Shown: positions 22,295 through 33,031 of the stretch, one piece after another | Position numbering within the stretch: position 1 is the first letter of the stretch | Layout: the number at the start of each line of letters is the position of its first letter | DNA from: Argyresthia goedartella | Taxonomy: Eukaryota; Arthropoda; Insecta; Lepidoptera; Argyresthiidae | DNA: 64,000 nt | Reading direction: 5' to 3' | NCBI GenBank assembly: GCA_949825045.1 | Contig: OX463829.1 | Coordinates: 22,910,715-22,974,714 of the forward strand | The notes under the pieces: model-generated | Told to the model about the DNA's origin: nothing | The model's input: the letters and a program-made list of their open reading frames with translations, nothing else | Database searches by the model: none | Position numbers and translations under genes: made by a program

Positions 22295-23856
22295 AATAAG
22301 GTTGAAAATCGCGATCCATTTCGGGTCAGGCCATGCATTAATGGACTAAGGGATCCGTCCGTCCGTCCGTCCGTCCGTCCACCAGCAGCCTGTATCTCAT
22401 AAACCGTAATAGGTAGAGTTGAAAATTTCACAGAATGTTTATTTCCGCTGCAGCAACAAATTAACTACACGAGATTTTATAAATCAAAGAGGGTTTCCTT
22501 ACAAGCAACGTGTTAAACATAAACATTTTAAACATTTACATACAGGCACATACATTGCTTCTGGCCCCACACTAGGATATCCTGTATCGTGGGAACCAGA
22601 AACAGCGACGTCACAAACATATAAACATCCAAGACCTATTTTTTTTTACCCCCAGCCGGGGATCGAACCCGAGACCTCTCGTAAGTTAGGCAGAACCACA
22701 ACCGCTGCACAACAGAGGTCGTTGTGGTGTTTTAACACCACACTCGATATAACAAACTATATTCAAACATGATAGTAGATTTCACGATTTATCGATTCGT
22801 TGTGGTTGCGTGATTAGTTTGATATCAGTTATTGGTTGTTATGGGTTCGAATGCACGTTCGGACATAGTATATGTTTTGTTGTTTTTAGTGGTTAAGTTT
22901 TCTTGTACGATGCTACGAAACCCTTCGTGTGTGAGTCCGACTCGCACTTGACTGTTTTTTTTACACGTTTTGATTAGAACCTTAGGTATAGCGTTCAAGA
23001 TGAAAGTTGATGATAGATGATGCGGAATGATGTCTCTAAAACACCAAAAAAACATGACTAACAAGGTAAGAGTGATTTTTTATTAACTTACCTTGTAAAT
23101 TAAGAATCATAATTTCCTCCTCGGAAATCATAAATTTTTCTGATGGGAAATATGCAAAATTAAATGCTCTGTTGAAAATGCTTTTTTCTTTTACCCCTCA
23201 AAAGAAAAATTTCAATCACTTATTTATTGCACTAAAAGTTAGATGGTACAGTTACAACTAAAACATACAAAGTGATTGGAAATTTAATACATTCAGCGTG
23301 TACATGAAAACTCATGAAGTAATCATGTATACCTCGCGCGATACGCGCGTATACGAGTTATGAGCGCGGTGGCCTTGAATGCGCAGTAGTCACTTTTCAA
23401 TACCTGTACATATGCGCAGTAATTCCCGCCAACTTCGTCGCCCAGAGCTCTTAAGAGAATCGTGTGGGCGCGAGCCTCCATACAATAAGCGGTAACCTTT
23501 TTCACCCCTTAAACCTTGTCCGATTTTCACAATTTTTTCACATGTTTGAGATACTATGAAAAACTATGCTCGTGCGTTTTGTTTTTTTTTTTAAATATTT
23601 TGTATTTTAGTAAATATAAGGACCTAAACATTCACTTTTTTGACCAAAAAAAACCCTCGAGCATTTTATTTATTTTTAACCAATCAAGCCAGATTTTCAA
23701 AAAAAAGAAAAACTACAAGCATCGTTTATGATGTGTGGAAACGAATGAGACCAAATTTGTCTTATTCTATAAAGGTTTAGGGGTAGAAAAACGTAACCGC
23801 CCAAAAGCATAATTCGGCCGAAAATTTAGGCAATTGCGCTCTTATAGCTCTGAGAT
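22295..23856. repeat. 1.56-kb tandem duplication, unit 2
   Basis: A near-perfect repeat of unit 1, ending CTCTGAGAT at 23856. Differences include extra GTCC units near 22361-22380 and a longer T run near 23584. Such high identity means recent duplication, or an assembly duplicate. Confidence 0.93.
22540..22722 (-). repeat. S1 SINE in duplication unit 2
   Basis: Duplicate of the SINE at 20980-21162, carried along by the tandem duplication and not an independent insertion. Confidence 0.75.
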
Positions 23857-23997
23857 AGCTTGTATTTTGGTAAATACCTACTCGCGCCGAATTCTGTCGC
23901 CATTTGCTCGTCTTAATTCGTAGCGCGAGGTATACATATTGCAATAAAAACTAAGAAATGGAATGGCTAGTATTTAATCGCACTTCAAAAATAATGA

Positions 23998-24235
23998 TTT
24001 GCACAGCAAAAAAGGATCAGCAAAAAGCAGCAGCAAACACTTTATATGTTTTAAATATTTTATACGTACTCAAGTTTATGTTTTAAGTATTTTTTGTTGT
24101 TCTTGCATGTGCAACCTAACACGAAGGAGAAAGGGGGCTTCGCTTCGCGCACCCCATTACCCTTCACCAAAGCTACCGCAGCATTTTACGCTGATATTTG
24201 CTGCGCAAGTACTGATTTATATTTTCCGAATTAAA
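23998..24235 (-). repeat. MITE family beta, inverted copy
   Basis: The ends TTTGCACAGCAAAAAAGG and ATTTGCTGCGCAAGTA form the terminal repeat. The core has CAACCTAACACGAAGGAGAA and CCTTCACCAAAGCTACCGCA, the reverse of copy 1 at 3805. Confidence 0.65.
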
Positions 24236-24335
24236 TGATTCAAAGTAGATATGTAAGTAAACTTGTAGTATTCAAAACCACCGCGATGTTCGACTTTTTT
24301 CAACAATTTCACAAAAGTTGCACACAGCAGCCTTA

Positions 24336-24450
24336 TTAACCCCTAACGCATGGCGTTACCCGAAATGGGTCGCGATATCAACCTTATTGCTGGTAATACA
24401 GTTCTAATCATATGAAACCCGTATATGGGATAGTATGTGGTAAGGGTTAA
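24336..24450. repeat. piggyBac-like MITE, copy 2
   Basis: Flanked by TTAA on both sides. Imperfect inverted ends are CCCCTAACGCATGG and, on the other strand, CCCTTACCACATAC. TTAA targets with ends starting CCC are typical of piggyBac. No coding capacity. Confidence 0.6.
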
Positions 24451-24488
24451 GTGATATCAACCAAAAAAGCTGTTAAATAAAAATAAAA

Positions 24489-24868
24489 AACGGTCAAGTG
24501 CGAGTCTAACTCGCGCATGAAGGGTTCAGTATCACCGTACAATGGTAGGGATGATGAGGAGTGAATAGTTTGGATTTCACATTGCAAAATGTTGTTTACA
24601 AGTTTCTAGTGTGGCTACCTTTACACTCCATGTGCGTAACCAGGTGCATTCATAAGTTTGTATGTGGTATTGAAAAAAATTGGAGCCCCCTTATTTATTT
24701 TTTTAGTATTTGTTGTTATAGCGGCAACAGAAATACATCATCTGTGAAAATTTCATCTGTCTAACTATCACGGTTCATGAGATACAGCCTGGACAGACGG
24801 ACGGACGGGCAGCGGAGGCCCAGTAATAGGGTCCCGTTTGGCACCCTTCGGGTACGGAACCCTAAAAA
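24489..24868 (+). repeat. GGTTCCGTAC-type repeat, full copy
   Basis: It runs from AAAACGGTCAAGTGCGAGTC to GGGTACGGAACCCTAAAAA and includes a GACGGACGGACGGGC run near the 3' end. No coding frame. The element class (SINE, LINE end or other) cannot be settled from the sequence. Confidence 0.65.
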
Positions 24869-25718
24869 ATTACCAATCAGAGCACGATTATTTGACACGA
24901 GCTGTCTTTTCCAACGATGTAATTAGTCGATTTCTCAATTTCAATATCGCGATTGCTATCAGAAATACATAATAAAGCAACAGGATTTGACAGAGATAAG
25001 TTATCTGTTTAAAAGGATATTTAAGTATTTGCAGTTTTGTTCCACTCCGTATCAGTACACAAAATGTCATATTCTGCTTAGGTACCAAATAATAAAATAA
25101 TAATAAATAAAATCTAGTCCGTTAATTTCCCCACTGAGGTGTACAGGCTTTTACCCGGATACCTATGCATAGATATTTGTATAAGGTACCAATTACTTTA
25201 AACAATTTCAAAAACCTACCTATACCTATACAAAGTTACATGAATTTAGTTACATACGTTACGCTACGTAGTTTTGTTTTTGACATTCAGTTTCTTTGTC
25301 AGACAGCGCCTGTATAGATATTTGCGTTGCACCCTCAAAAAATGGTTTTCAATAGCAGAGAACTAAAATGAAAAGCAGCAGAGAGAAACCAGATTCGTAT
25401 TCAGTGTTTATTTATCAGAATTAACAGACTACTGTCATGGATGTAGAAGGCCTGGTTACGACATTTTTAGACTTACGACTGTCGTTACACCAGCTCATTA
25501 CACTGGTGTAACAACAGGACACAGCCGTAGTATACTGAAATGAGAAAAGGTTATAGCAAAAAAGGTAATATGTATGGTAATATTATCCTTTTAAAAATAT
25601 GACACCCGTCAAAATCGTGATAGCTGTCAAAAGTAGTTATAGATATCAAAATAGTTATGACGAAAATAGTAGCACCTGTCAAAATAGTTATACTTGTGAA
25701 AATAATGACACCTATTAA

Positions 25719-26138
25719 AAAAACGGTCAAGTGCGAGTCTAAATCGCGCACGAAGGGTTCCGTACCACCGTTCAATGGAAGCGATGGTGTGGAGTGAATA
25801 GTTTGGATTTTACACAGCAAAATATTGTTTACAAAGTTATTGGTGCGGTTACTTTCACACTCCATGTACGTAACCAGGTGCATCCATAAGTTTGTATGTG
25901 GTATTGAAAGAATTGTTGTATGGGAGCCCCCTTAAATATTTCTTTTATCCTGTTTTTTAGTATTTGTTGTTATAGCGGCAACATAAATACATAATCTGTG
26001 AAAATTTTAACTCTCTAGCTAGCTAGGTTCTTGAGATACAGCCTGGTGACAGACGGACGGACGGACGGACGGACGGACGGACAGCGGAGTCTTAGTAATG
26101 GGGTCCCGTTTGGAACCCTTCGGGTACGGAACCCTAAA
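25719..26138 (+). repeat. GGTTCCGTAC-type repeat, second full copy
   Basis: Same order as 24489-24868: AACGGTCAAGTGCGAGTC, GAAGGGTTCCGTACCACC, an expanded (GACG)n run at 26053-26082, and CGGGTACGGAACCCTAAAAA at the end. Confidence 0.65.
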
Positions 26139-26171
26139 AATGAAAAGTTTTAATCAATGAGAGTTATACAG

Positions 26172-26420
26172 ATGTCGGTTTAGCCTAGCGGGTAGTGCCC
26201 CTGGCCTATGAAGCTGACGGTCCTGGGTGCGAGTCCCGGTAAGGGCAATATATGTGTGATAAGATGAATGTTCTTTTCTTAGTCTTGGATGTTTACTTAA
26301 GTATTTATCCCTATGAAATATATCGTTGTCTAGTACCCATAATACAAGCCTTGTTAAGCTTATTATGAGCCTAGTTCGATTTGTGTAAGATTGTCCTCCA
26401 ATATTTATTTATTTATGCCT
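26172..26420 (+). repeat. tRNA-derived SINE, family S2
   Basis: A tRNA-like head has TAGCCTAGCGGGTAGTG (A box) and GGGTGCGAGTCCCGG (B box). A tail follows with TCTTGGATGTTTACTTAAG and GTTGTCTAGTACCCATAATA. The first and last bases of the head cannot form an acceptor stem. A relative lies at 31890-32110. Confidence 0.65.
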
Positions 26421-26540
26421 CTGCCACCCCATTTGGGAAAAGACGTGATATCACCGACCATTACTCTAGGTATGGCCTGAGCGTGATATATTCATTTCAG
26501 TGTAATCACGGATATTTAAAAGGTATGCCCCAATATTACA

Positions 26541-26617
26541 CCGATGTAACGAGCCGATGTAACGAGCCGATGTAACGAGCCGATGTAACGAGCCGATGTA
26601 ACGAGCCGATGTAACGA
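26541..26617. repeat. 13-bp minisatellite, six units
   Basis: CCGATGTAACGAG is repeated six times, the last unit slightly changed. The units are otherwise identical, so the array is young. Confidence 0.9.
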
Positions 26618-26639
26618 CGGGTCACGCATGCGTCATATT

Positions 26640-28700
26640 GTCCCGACGGTAACCCACCAAATTGTAATAATTCAAGATGAAAACCTTCCCTGCGTGTTTG
26701 CTTTGAAAATTTTTCATTTTAAAACTACAATCACTACTTAATTTGGAATATTCTAAAAACAAGGTTCTGCTGATTTAGTTTGGATACTTTAGAATATAAT
26801 AAAATTCAATACTTGATCTTGTTTAAAATAAGCTGACGCGACGCAGGAAACGACTGAGTGCGTGATGTTCGTGAGAACCCTAAAACCTTACATGAGAATC
26901 AGTAGGAACCTGTACTAATATTAGCCCTGTTTTAGTGTAATATTATTTAGCTTAGAAATAAGGAAGAAGATTAAAAATAGTAAAATTAATATGCTTAAAT
27001 TTAAGTCACACAGATATCATTTTTTAATGTTAAATTCATGCAAGATTGAAAAAGTTACGTTTAAAACAAAGGAAATCATAACGGTAGGCAATGAAAATAA
27101 ATTGGCAAAGAACGGTCACTCACCTGAGATCAGGAATAATCAGGAACACTCTATAGAAAGTCTTTTCAAGTTTACTGCGACGCTCAATAATTTACTATTA
27201 ATATAGAAACGGATACGTAAACATTTACAATAGTCAACAGGTAACATAGAAACGAGTATTTAACAACACTTTAAACATTTCAAAAGTTACATTATCCACA
27301 AAACGACTTATTTTAATTTATTAATTTCTCTTAATACTTTTTATTCAATATTTATTTATCAACGCGACATGACGTCTCATGGTGACAACAACAACACTGA
27401 AGGAAGACAACGAAGCGTATCAAGAGCTTAGACGCGAAGAGGACTTATTTTACACACAGAAAGAGGTCTTAAAAATTGCCCGTGCGGTTCGGATCAACAA
27501 GTGGTTTGTCGTGTGGTCGGGCGCGGCGATGGAGACGCCAGGAGCTGGCGAGGGCTGGCCCGCCAATGAGCCGCCCAGCCGAGACCCGAGCCGCCCTGAC
27601 CTCTGTGTGCGCTCCGAGGGCCTGCGCTCCAGCTCGGCGGTACACTTGGCGACTTGTGCAGGTGCTTGTTCGATATGTGTGCGTTTGATTCTTTGTTGTA
27701 CAACACGAGAAAACAAGTGGTAGTGGATTAAGGAATTGCAGACTAAACGTAGCCGTTTGGGAAAAGGCGGGACGCTATCTTATGTTGTGGGTAACAACAC
27801 AAAACATATATTTTTTTTATTTTGTGATTCATAATTTCTTCAGTGTTTTTGAAAGTTTGGGCCGCCGAATACTAAAAGACAAAGTGAGATCTTCGGGAGA
27901 ACATCGGTAGTACCAGAAATCATATGTAATGTCTATTTTTGTCTGTTTATAACTGTACACAAACAAATACAACTACTTACTGTACAGGTAGCAAACATTG
28001 GGTGATAATGACTGAAATACCCAGTCTGAGGACCTCTCATAATACTGTGCTCTTTCACCCAACTTTGCGAAAAGTATATTTTTAGGCTCGCATCTTTGTT
28101 CAAGATTTCTTTGTGTTCGGGGAGCGGAACCCGCTATCTAACAAGCTTACACAAATTTTAGTCTGGCTGTACCTTGTTGCATACACAAAAACGTTCTCCG
28201 TACCACCAAACTTGTGTATACTGCTCGCAAGTTCTTAAACCGAAGCCGTAAAGGCTGTAACAGGTTGTGTTGCGTACGCTTATGATTGCCGACCTCAAAA
28301 CTGACGACATATTGATAGCGTTGAGAGTACGGGGTGCGTTGGTGTGCGTGACTGCCTTGTGTTATAGTGTCGGTGTGTTTCGTACTCTGTCAGTGTGTAC
28401 ACGGCGACTGCAAGTCTGGGGGTACAGGGTACAGGTGAGCCCGGCCCGGGTTGCCAGACGTCGGGATTCCTTGGTTTGTCAGGATTCCCTGGATTTTTAA
28501 AGACCTGACAAGGTCTATGTAAAATTAAAATTTGGATTGAATCTGGCATAAATATCTCAAGAGGAATGGAATGACGGATGTATATGCGTTTGGGGTTAGA
28601 GGTTGTTTGTGTATGTGTGTGTGTGTGTAACCATTTTCCTGGAAAACTACTCATCCGATATCGATGCGGTTTTATGCATAGGAGGCTATAATTTTAGAGC
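26640..28700. other. mostly non-coding; CpG-rich islands at 27520-27660 and 28320-28470
   Basis: No gene recognised. A plus-strand frame at 27379-27723 (114 codons) begins MVTTTTLKEDNEAYQEL and becomes Ala/Gly/Pro/Arg-rich in the CpG-rich part. It could be an exon of an unknown gene or chance. A second CpG-rich frame (28267-28500) is equally featureless. The GC content is unlike the surroundings and could mark a promoter. Confidence 0.25.
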
Positions 28701-30030
28701 AGGTACTTAGATATGTTTTATGGTTATAGACCACCAGGAGGCAATGCAGAAGCCAGAATGGTTGTCGCTTGGGGGTATCTCAGAAACGATTTAACTATTT
28801 CCGATGCGGTTTTTTGCATTTTACACATATATTTCATCTCATAACAGAATTTTGTCAAAGTTTTACTTGTTGGGTCTATGTTAGCTTCGCATTGAACTTT
28901 TAGAATGACATGACAGCTCCTGGGATTCCTCCATGAGACATCAAACCAAGGATCACAACAGTTATCATCATAAACACTCAGTTAAGCAATAACGCATTTG
29001 AAACTATAACTTAACCAACCAACCACTCACTCTTTCAATTACCCGCCTAAAATGTTGTCTTGTGCCGTAACATGTATTGTTTATCTGTGAACAATAAGGA
29101 TTATGCAGTACATAAGTCCCATCGTGTGGAGCATCGAGTGAGGCCCGACTTTTTTTCGGGAATTCCTGATTCACCACTGGTATCACTAGCCCGGCCGGCC
29201 CCAGCCATCCTCGCTCGTCTATAACTGTTTAGGTTGCGTCGATAAATCATGTGACACTAATGAAGGGTATCGTAAAGTTTATTTTCGCGTTAAATATGGG
29301 CAGCAGGAGAGACAGATGGCACAAAAAGCATGCGTTGTTTATGGATGCCCCCTTTTACAATGAATTGGCTCAGGCTTCGTCGCTCTGCGTTCTATATTAG
29401 CCGACGCACTCCACAAAGGGGTGTCCTATGTGTGTATACTATGGTCCGTCCTTTGTTCTACGGTGCAGAATTTCGCTCGTATTTATTCGACAGAAAAGGT
29501 TTCGCATTCCTTACGAATTGTGAACCAAGCAGAACTTTCGCGTGCCTTAGAGCCCGGGTACGTATTTGTTCAGGGGTACTGAATATCAGGCATAGTTCGC
29601 ATGGCGAATAATCCTCTATTAATTTGCTTGTTACAACATATTCGGAGGTTAATTACCGCGGCGCTTTATTGGCGGTTTCGAGCGTTTCCTAATGAAATGT
29701 TCAGTGGAACTGAAGGGGGTGCGAGCGGGTATGGATGGCATTCTGGCATGCTTTGTTAATTTAAGCTCAAGTTCTCACTACATTCCAAAATAATTATATA
29801 ATACGACGGCTTACGATATTTCGAGAAGATATTTCTTGTCTGAGATAAGCTTACCCTTGCACGTGATGATTCCGTATTTGGTAAACAATCTCTTGTTAGA
29901 GACACGATCGCCTTTGTAGATGTGTTTTCCATTTTTATGTTTCTACAAATATTGCTTTTGTGCAAGTAAGTATAAAGTAAGAAAGTAAGGTGAGTGCTTT
30001 TTTATGGGAATGTGTCCATTTTTACTATAG
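28700..30030. other. non-coding stretch
   Basis: No supported gene or named repeat. A 93-codon frame at 29330-29611 has no motif. Confidence 0.35.
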
Positions 30031-30037
30031 AACGCAC

Positions 30038-30889
30038 AGGACAGATAATAGCATTTTATGTGACTGTTACATAATGCCTAATTATGTACAGTTACATACA
30101 CTAGTTTTCAGGAACCTCATGTTCGACCGGCATTGTGACATTGATAATTGCTCTGCTTATATATACTTGAGGTAGCAATGTTTGTAAAGTCAAACACACA
30201 TCTGTTCACTAATTATCAAAGCAGATGACATCCCAACAAAATTTGTATGCCTCAACACCTAACAGCTTTATTTCAAAATAGTATTTTTGGGATGGCACCC
30301 AAAATCTTTAATAACTTGCCAGAGAGGATTCGTAACATAGATAATATATTTCAATTTAAAATAAAACCGAATGCTATTGATTGATAAAATATACTACTCC
30401 ATATCTGAATACTTATTAGATAAAAACCTGTGACATAAGGTGCTTGAGTTGATTCTGGGCACGCAATTTGATCAATGACGTTTATAATCTGACTTCGAAG
30501 ACTTTGACATAAATGTTTGTGACAAAATTATGTACCTATCCATAAATGTGTAAAATATTTGTATGCCTCATGGCTAAACATAGAGAGACATAACATTATA
30601 ATAACAACTAAATGTCTACCTATGTTCCACAAATAAATGATTTGATTTGATTTGATTTGATCTGCTCTTGTTTCAGTAGTACCAATTTCACAGACAACTA
30701 TAGGTGGCACGCAGACGGGCGTCGGCGTTCGAAATTTAATTGTCATAATTTGTCGAAAATTTATCCATTATGGTCATAATATATGAATATTCAGATAAGA
30801 AATGAGTTTTTACCAAGTAGTATTAAGCTGGTCGTAACGTGCGGTTTTTGGACGCAGTGAAGAGGGTTTATGATAAGTGTGTAGATAAA
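30038..30889 (-). repeat. MITE family alpha, copy 5, split by a LINE
   Basis: The left part 30038-30154 carries TATGTGACTGTTACATAATG and CCTCATGTTCGACCGGCATT. The right part 30663-30889 carries GACGGGCGTCGGCGTTCGAA and the terminal GATAAGTGTGTAGATAAA. The gap is a LINE 3' end flanked by TGCTCT duplications. This copy lacks the 85-base foldback insert and the left terminal repeat. Confidence 0.7.
30155..30662 (+). mobile_element. 5'-truncated LINE 3' end with (GATTT)n tail
   Basis: A short remnant of the ORF2 C-terminus (about 30270-30385, with FGMAPKIFNNLPERIRNI) precedes a 3' UTR ending AAATAAATGATTTGATTTGA. The fragment interrupts a family alpha MITE and is flanked by TGCTCT at 30149-30154 and 30663-30668. 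The tail type matches the LINE ends at 37243 and 63666. Confidence 0.75.
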
Positions 30890-31164
30890 TTCCTCTAACT
30901 TTGAATTTGACTTTGGACTCTTACGAATGGAATAAACGTTTAAATGGTGGCTTGGTTGCTAACTGTATCTAGTTTATGAAGCAGAGCTACGCATTCGTAG
31001 CGCGTAGCACTCCGTAGCTGCTACGATGTGCTACGCTTCTCATACGTAGCTACGAACAAGTAAGTAAGGAATCTTTTCTGTAACGAATCTGTTGATAAAA
31101 TGTATAAAATCGAGCTTATCACTAAGCTCAATTTTGTGCATTTTATATGGAATCATAAACATAA

Positions 31165-31352
31165 ACATTACATAAAGGCACATACATTGCTTCTGGCCCA
31201 ACACTAGGATACTCTATGTCGTGGGAACCAGAAACAGCGACGTCACATACATATAAACATCCAAGACCTGGGGATTTTTTCCCCCAGCCGGGGATCAAAT
31301 CCGGGACCTCTCGCATGGTAGGCAGAGCCACAACCGCAGCGCCACAGAAGTC
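31165..31352 (-). repeat. S1 SINE
   Basis: Minus-strand head with CTGTGGCGCTGCGGTTGTGG and a B-box-like GGATTTGATCCCCGG; tail with GACGTCGCTGTTTCTGGTTC and TAGTGTTGGGCCAGAAGCAA. Confidence 0.75.
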
Positions 31353-31889
31353 GTCAGTTAGTCGGTGAGATAACTATCAGTTAGGTTTCTGTATATCTGT
31401 TTATTACAGTGCAAAAGTCATCGCAAATTAAATTTATAAGTTAATTTTGCAATCATTGTAGTAATAAAGTAGTAAATGACCTCGCGAGCAAGACACGGAC
31501 AAGTTTTTTTTTTTTATTTACAAACCTTCACACCCCGGCCTCTTGAAGTTTATCGGATGAATAAGTGGAATTATTAAAAAAACAGATAACTCGACTGCAT
31601 TTTGCTATCTATACTCACATATGAATTAACCTTGTTACGTACATGGAGTATGAAATCCGTTCCGCCATTTTGAAATATTTCCAAAAATATATATGATCTG
31701 CAAAAAAACATAATTATACAACCTGCTCCCAAAATTTCACTAGAATCGGCTGAGAAATGCGACCTCAAGAGGAGAACAGACGGAAATCCGGACAGATGTG
31801 CGAAAGCATTTTTGCCCGAGCTGAAACGGAGACGCTTCACACGCTCAATAACATAACATTATTCAGGATAAACCCTATAAGGGATCCTC

Positions 31890-32110
31890 CCTTTGACGTA
31901 CGAAACCCTAATTGCCGAGTCGGCAGTGACCCTGCCTACGAAGCCAAGGGTCCCGGGCTCGAGTCCCGGTGGGGCAAATATTTATTTGATGAGAACGGAT
32001 GTGTGTACCCTAGTCATGGTTGTTTATATATCTCAGTATAATATTTATCTATATAAGTATGTGCATCGTTGTCAAGTACCCAAGATACAGGGAATCCTAG
32101 TTTGGGGCTA
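31890..32110 (+). repeat. tRNA-derived SINE, family S2 relative
   Basis: Head with TTGCCGAGTCGGCAGTGACC and a B box GGGCTCGAGTCCCGG, then a tail including GTTGTCAAGTACCCAAGATA. The head matches the fragment at 1-55 and the tail resembles 26172-26420. Confidence 0.65.
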
Positions 32111-32159
32111 GATCAATGTGTTTACATATTGTCGAATGTATTTTTATTATTATTATTAA

Positions 32160-32440
32160 ATTCAGGCACATACATTGTTTCTGGCCCCGCACCAGGGGGC
32201 CCAATTCTGTACTGGGGATTGCATCACGATCGCATCGCGACCGCTCCGAGGAGCGCGGAATGCCGTGTTTGGCTTGCTGGCGGCACCCATTTTGTTTGGA
32301 GACTGACTGTCAAATGCGGCGTTTTGGGTCCTTCCCCAGGGGCCCAATCACGGTACACAATGATAGCTCAATGACAATTACATGGCGATTACGGTCAACT
32401 TTAGATATCCAATATCTGACGATTTTGTAATCCCATTCCA
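32160..32440. other. GC-richer unclassified repeat-like segment
   Basis: It begins with an S1-tail-like piece (GGCACATACATTGTTTCTGG) and then has GATCGCATCGCGACCGCTCC and matching CAGGGGGCCC / CCCCAGGGGCCC blocks. Three overlapping frames are open, but none has a known domain. Confidence 0.35.
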
Positions 32441-32494
32441 TTTGTGTATTAACTAAATTATTATGCTTTACAATTAACATGATATTTACCATAA

Positions 32495-32960
32495 TTGCCT
32501 AAAAATATATTCCTAACGCCAAATATTGAATATCTAAATTTGACCGTAATCATCAATTTATTTTCGAAAACAATGTTAGTACGCAAGAACCTTATAACAT
32601 TTTCCAAACTTAGCGATAGCTGTAATATTAACCTAAGAAATAATCACAGACTATGTGCGCCCCGGCTTAGACTCGCGAAGGTTAGCAATTCTTTCAAGGG
32701 TCAATGCATTCTCTACTACAACAAGATACCTTTGGACATCTTGAAATTGCTGTTTTTAGCAATTTAAAAGCCATGTTAAAGCGACGTTGAAGTTGTCGAA
32801 AAAGGGATATTACAATGTTAAAGATTACTTAAATGACGGAACTGAACACAGACCTTGCTGTTAATAATTTTGTAATTATTTATTCCTGCTTATTAATTAT
32901 GATATAATTATATTATAAAATTTGTAATAGTTAAGCACAAGCAATTTTTAAAAGAGATCT
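32495..32960 (+). mobile_element. LINE ORF2 C-terminal remnant
   Basis: The segment reads RLRLAKVSNSFKGQCILYYN, NKIP and then, after a small frame change, GYYNVKDYLND, a pattern seen at the C-terminus of insect LINE ORF2 proteins (compare IRYYNKVP...KGYYRISDYL on the minus strand near 63850-63990). The 3' UTR runs into AT-rich sequence. Only this end is present. Confidence 0.6.
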
Positions 32961-33031
32961 AAAAACTACGCCCTTCATCTCCCACAGTGTTCCAATGTAG
33001 AGAAGAGGCAAAAAATGTCGATTGCTAAGTA

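Noticed and set aside
26172..26250. tRNA gene with GGGTGCGAGTCCCGG
   Set aside because: No acceptor pairing, and it continues into a SINE tail also seen at 31890-32110.
32069..32430. three overlapping frames of about 100 codons
   Set aside because: GC-richer repeat-like segment with no domain in any frame.
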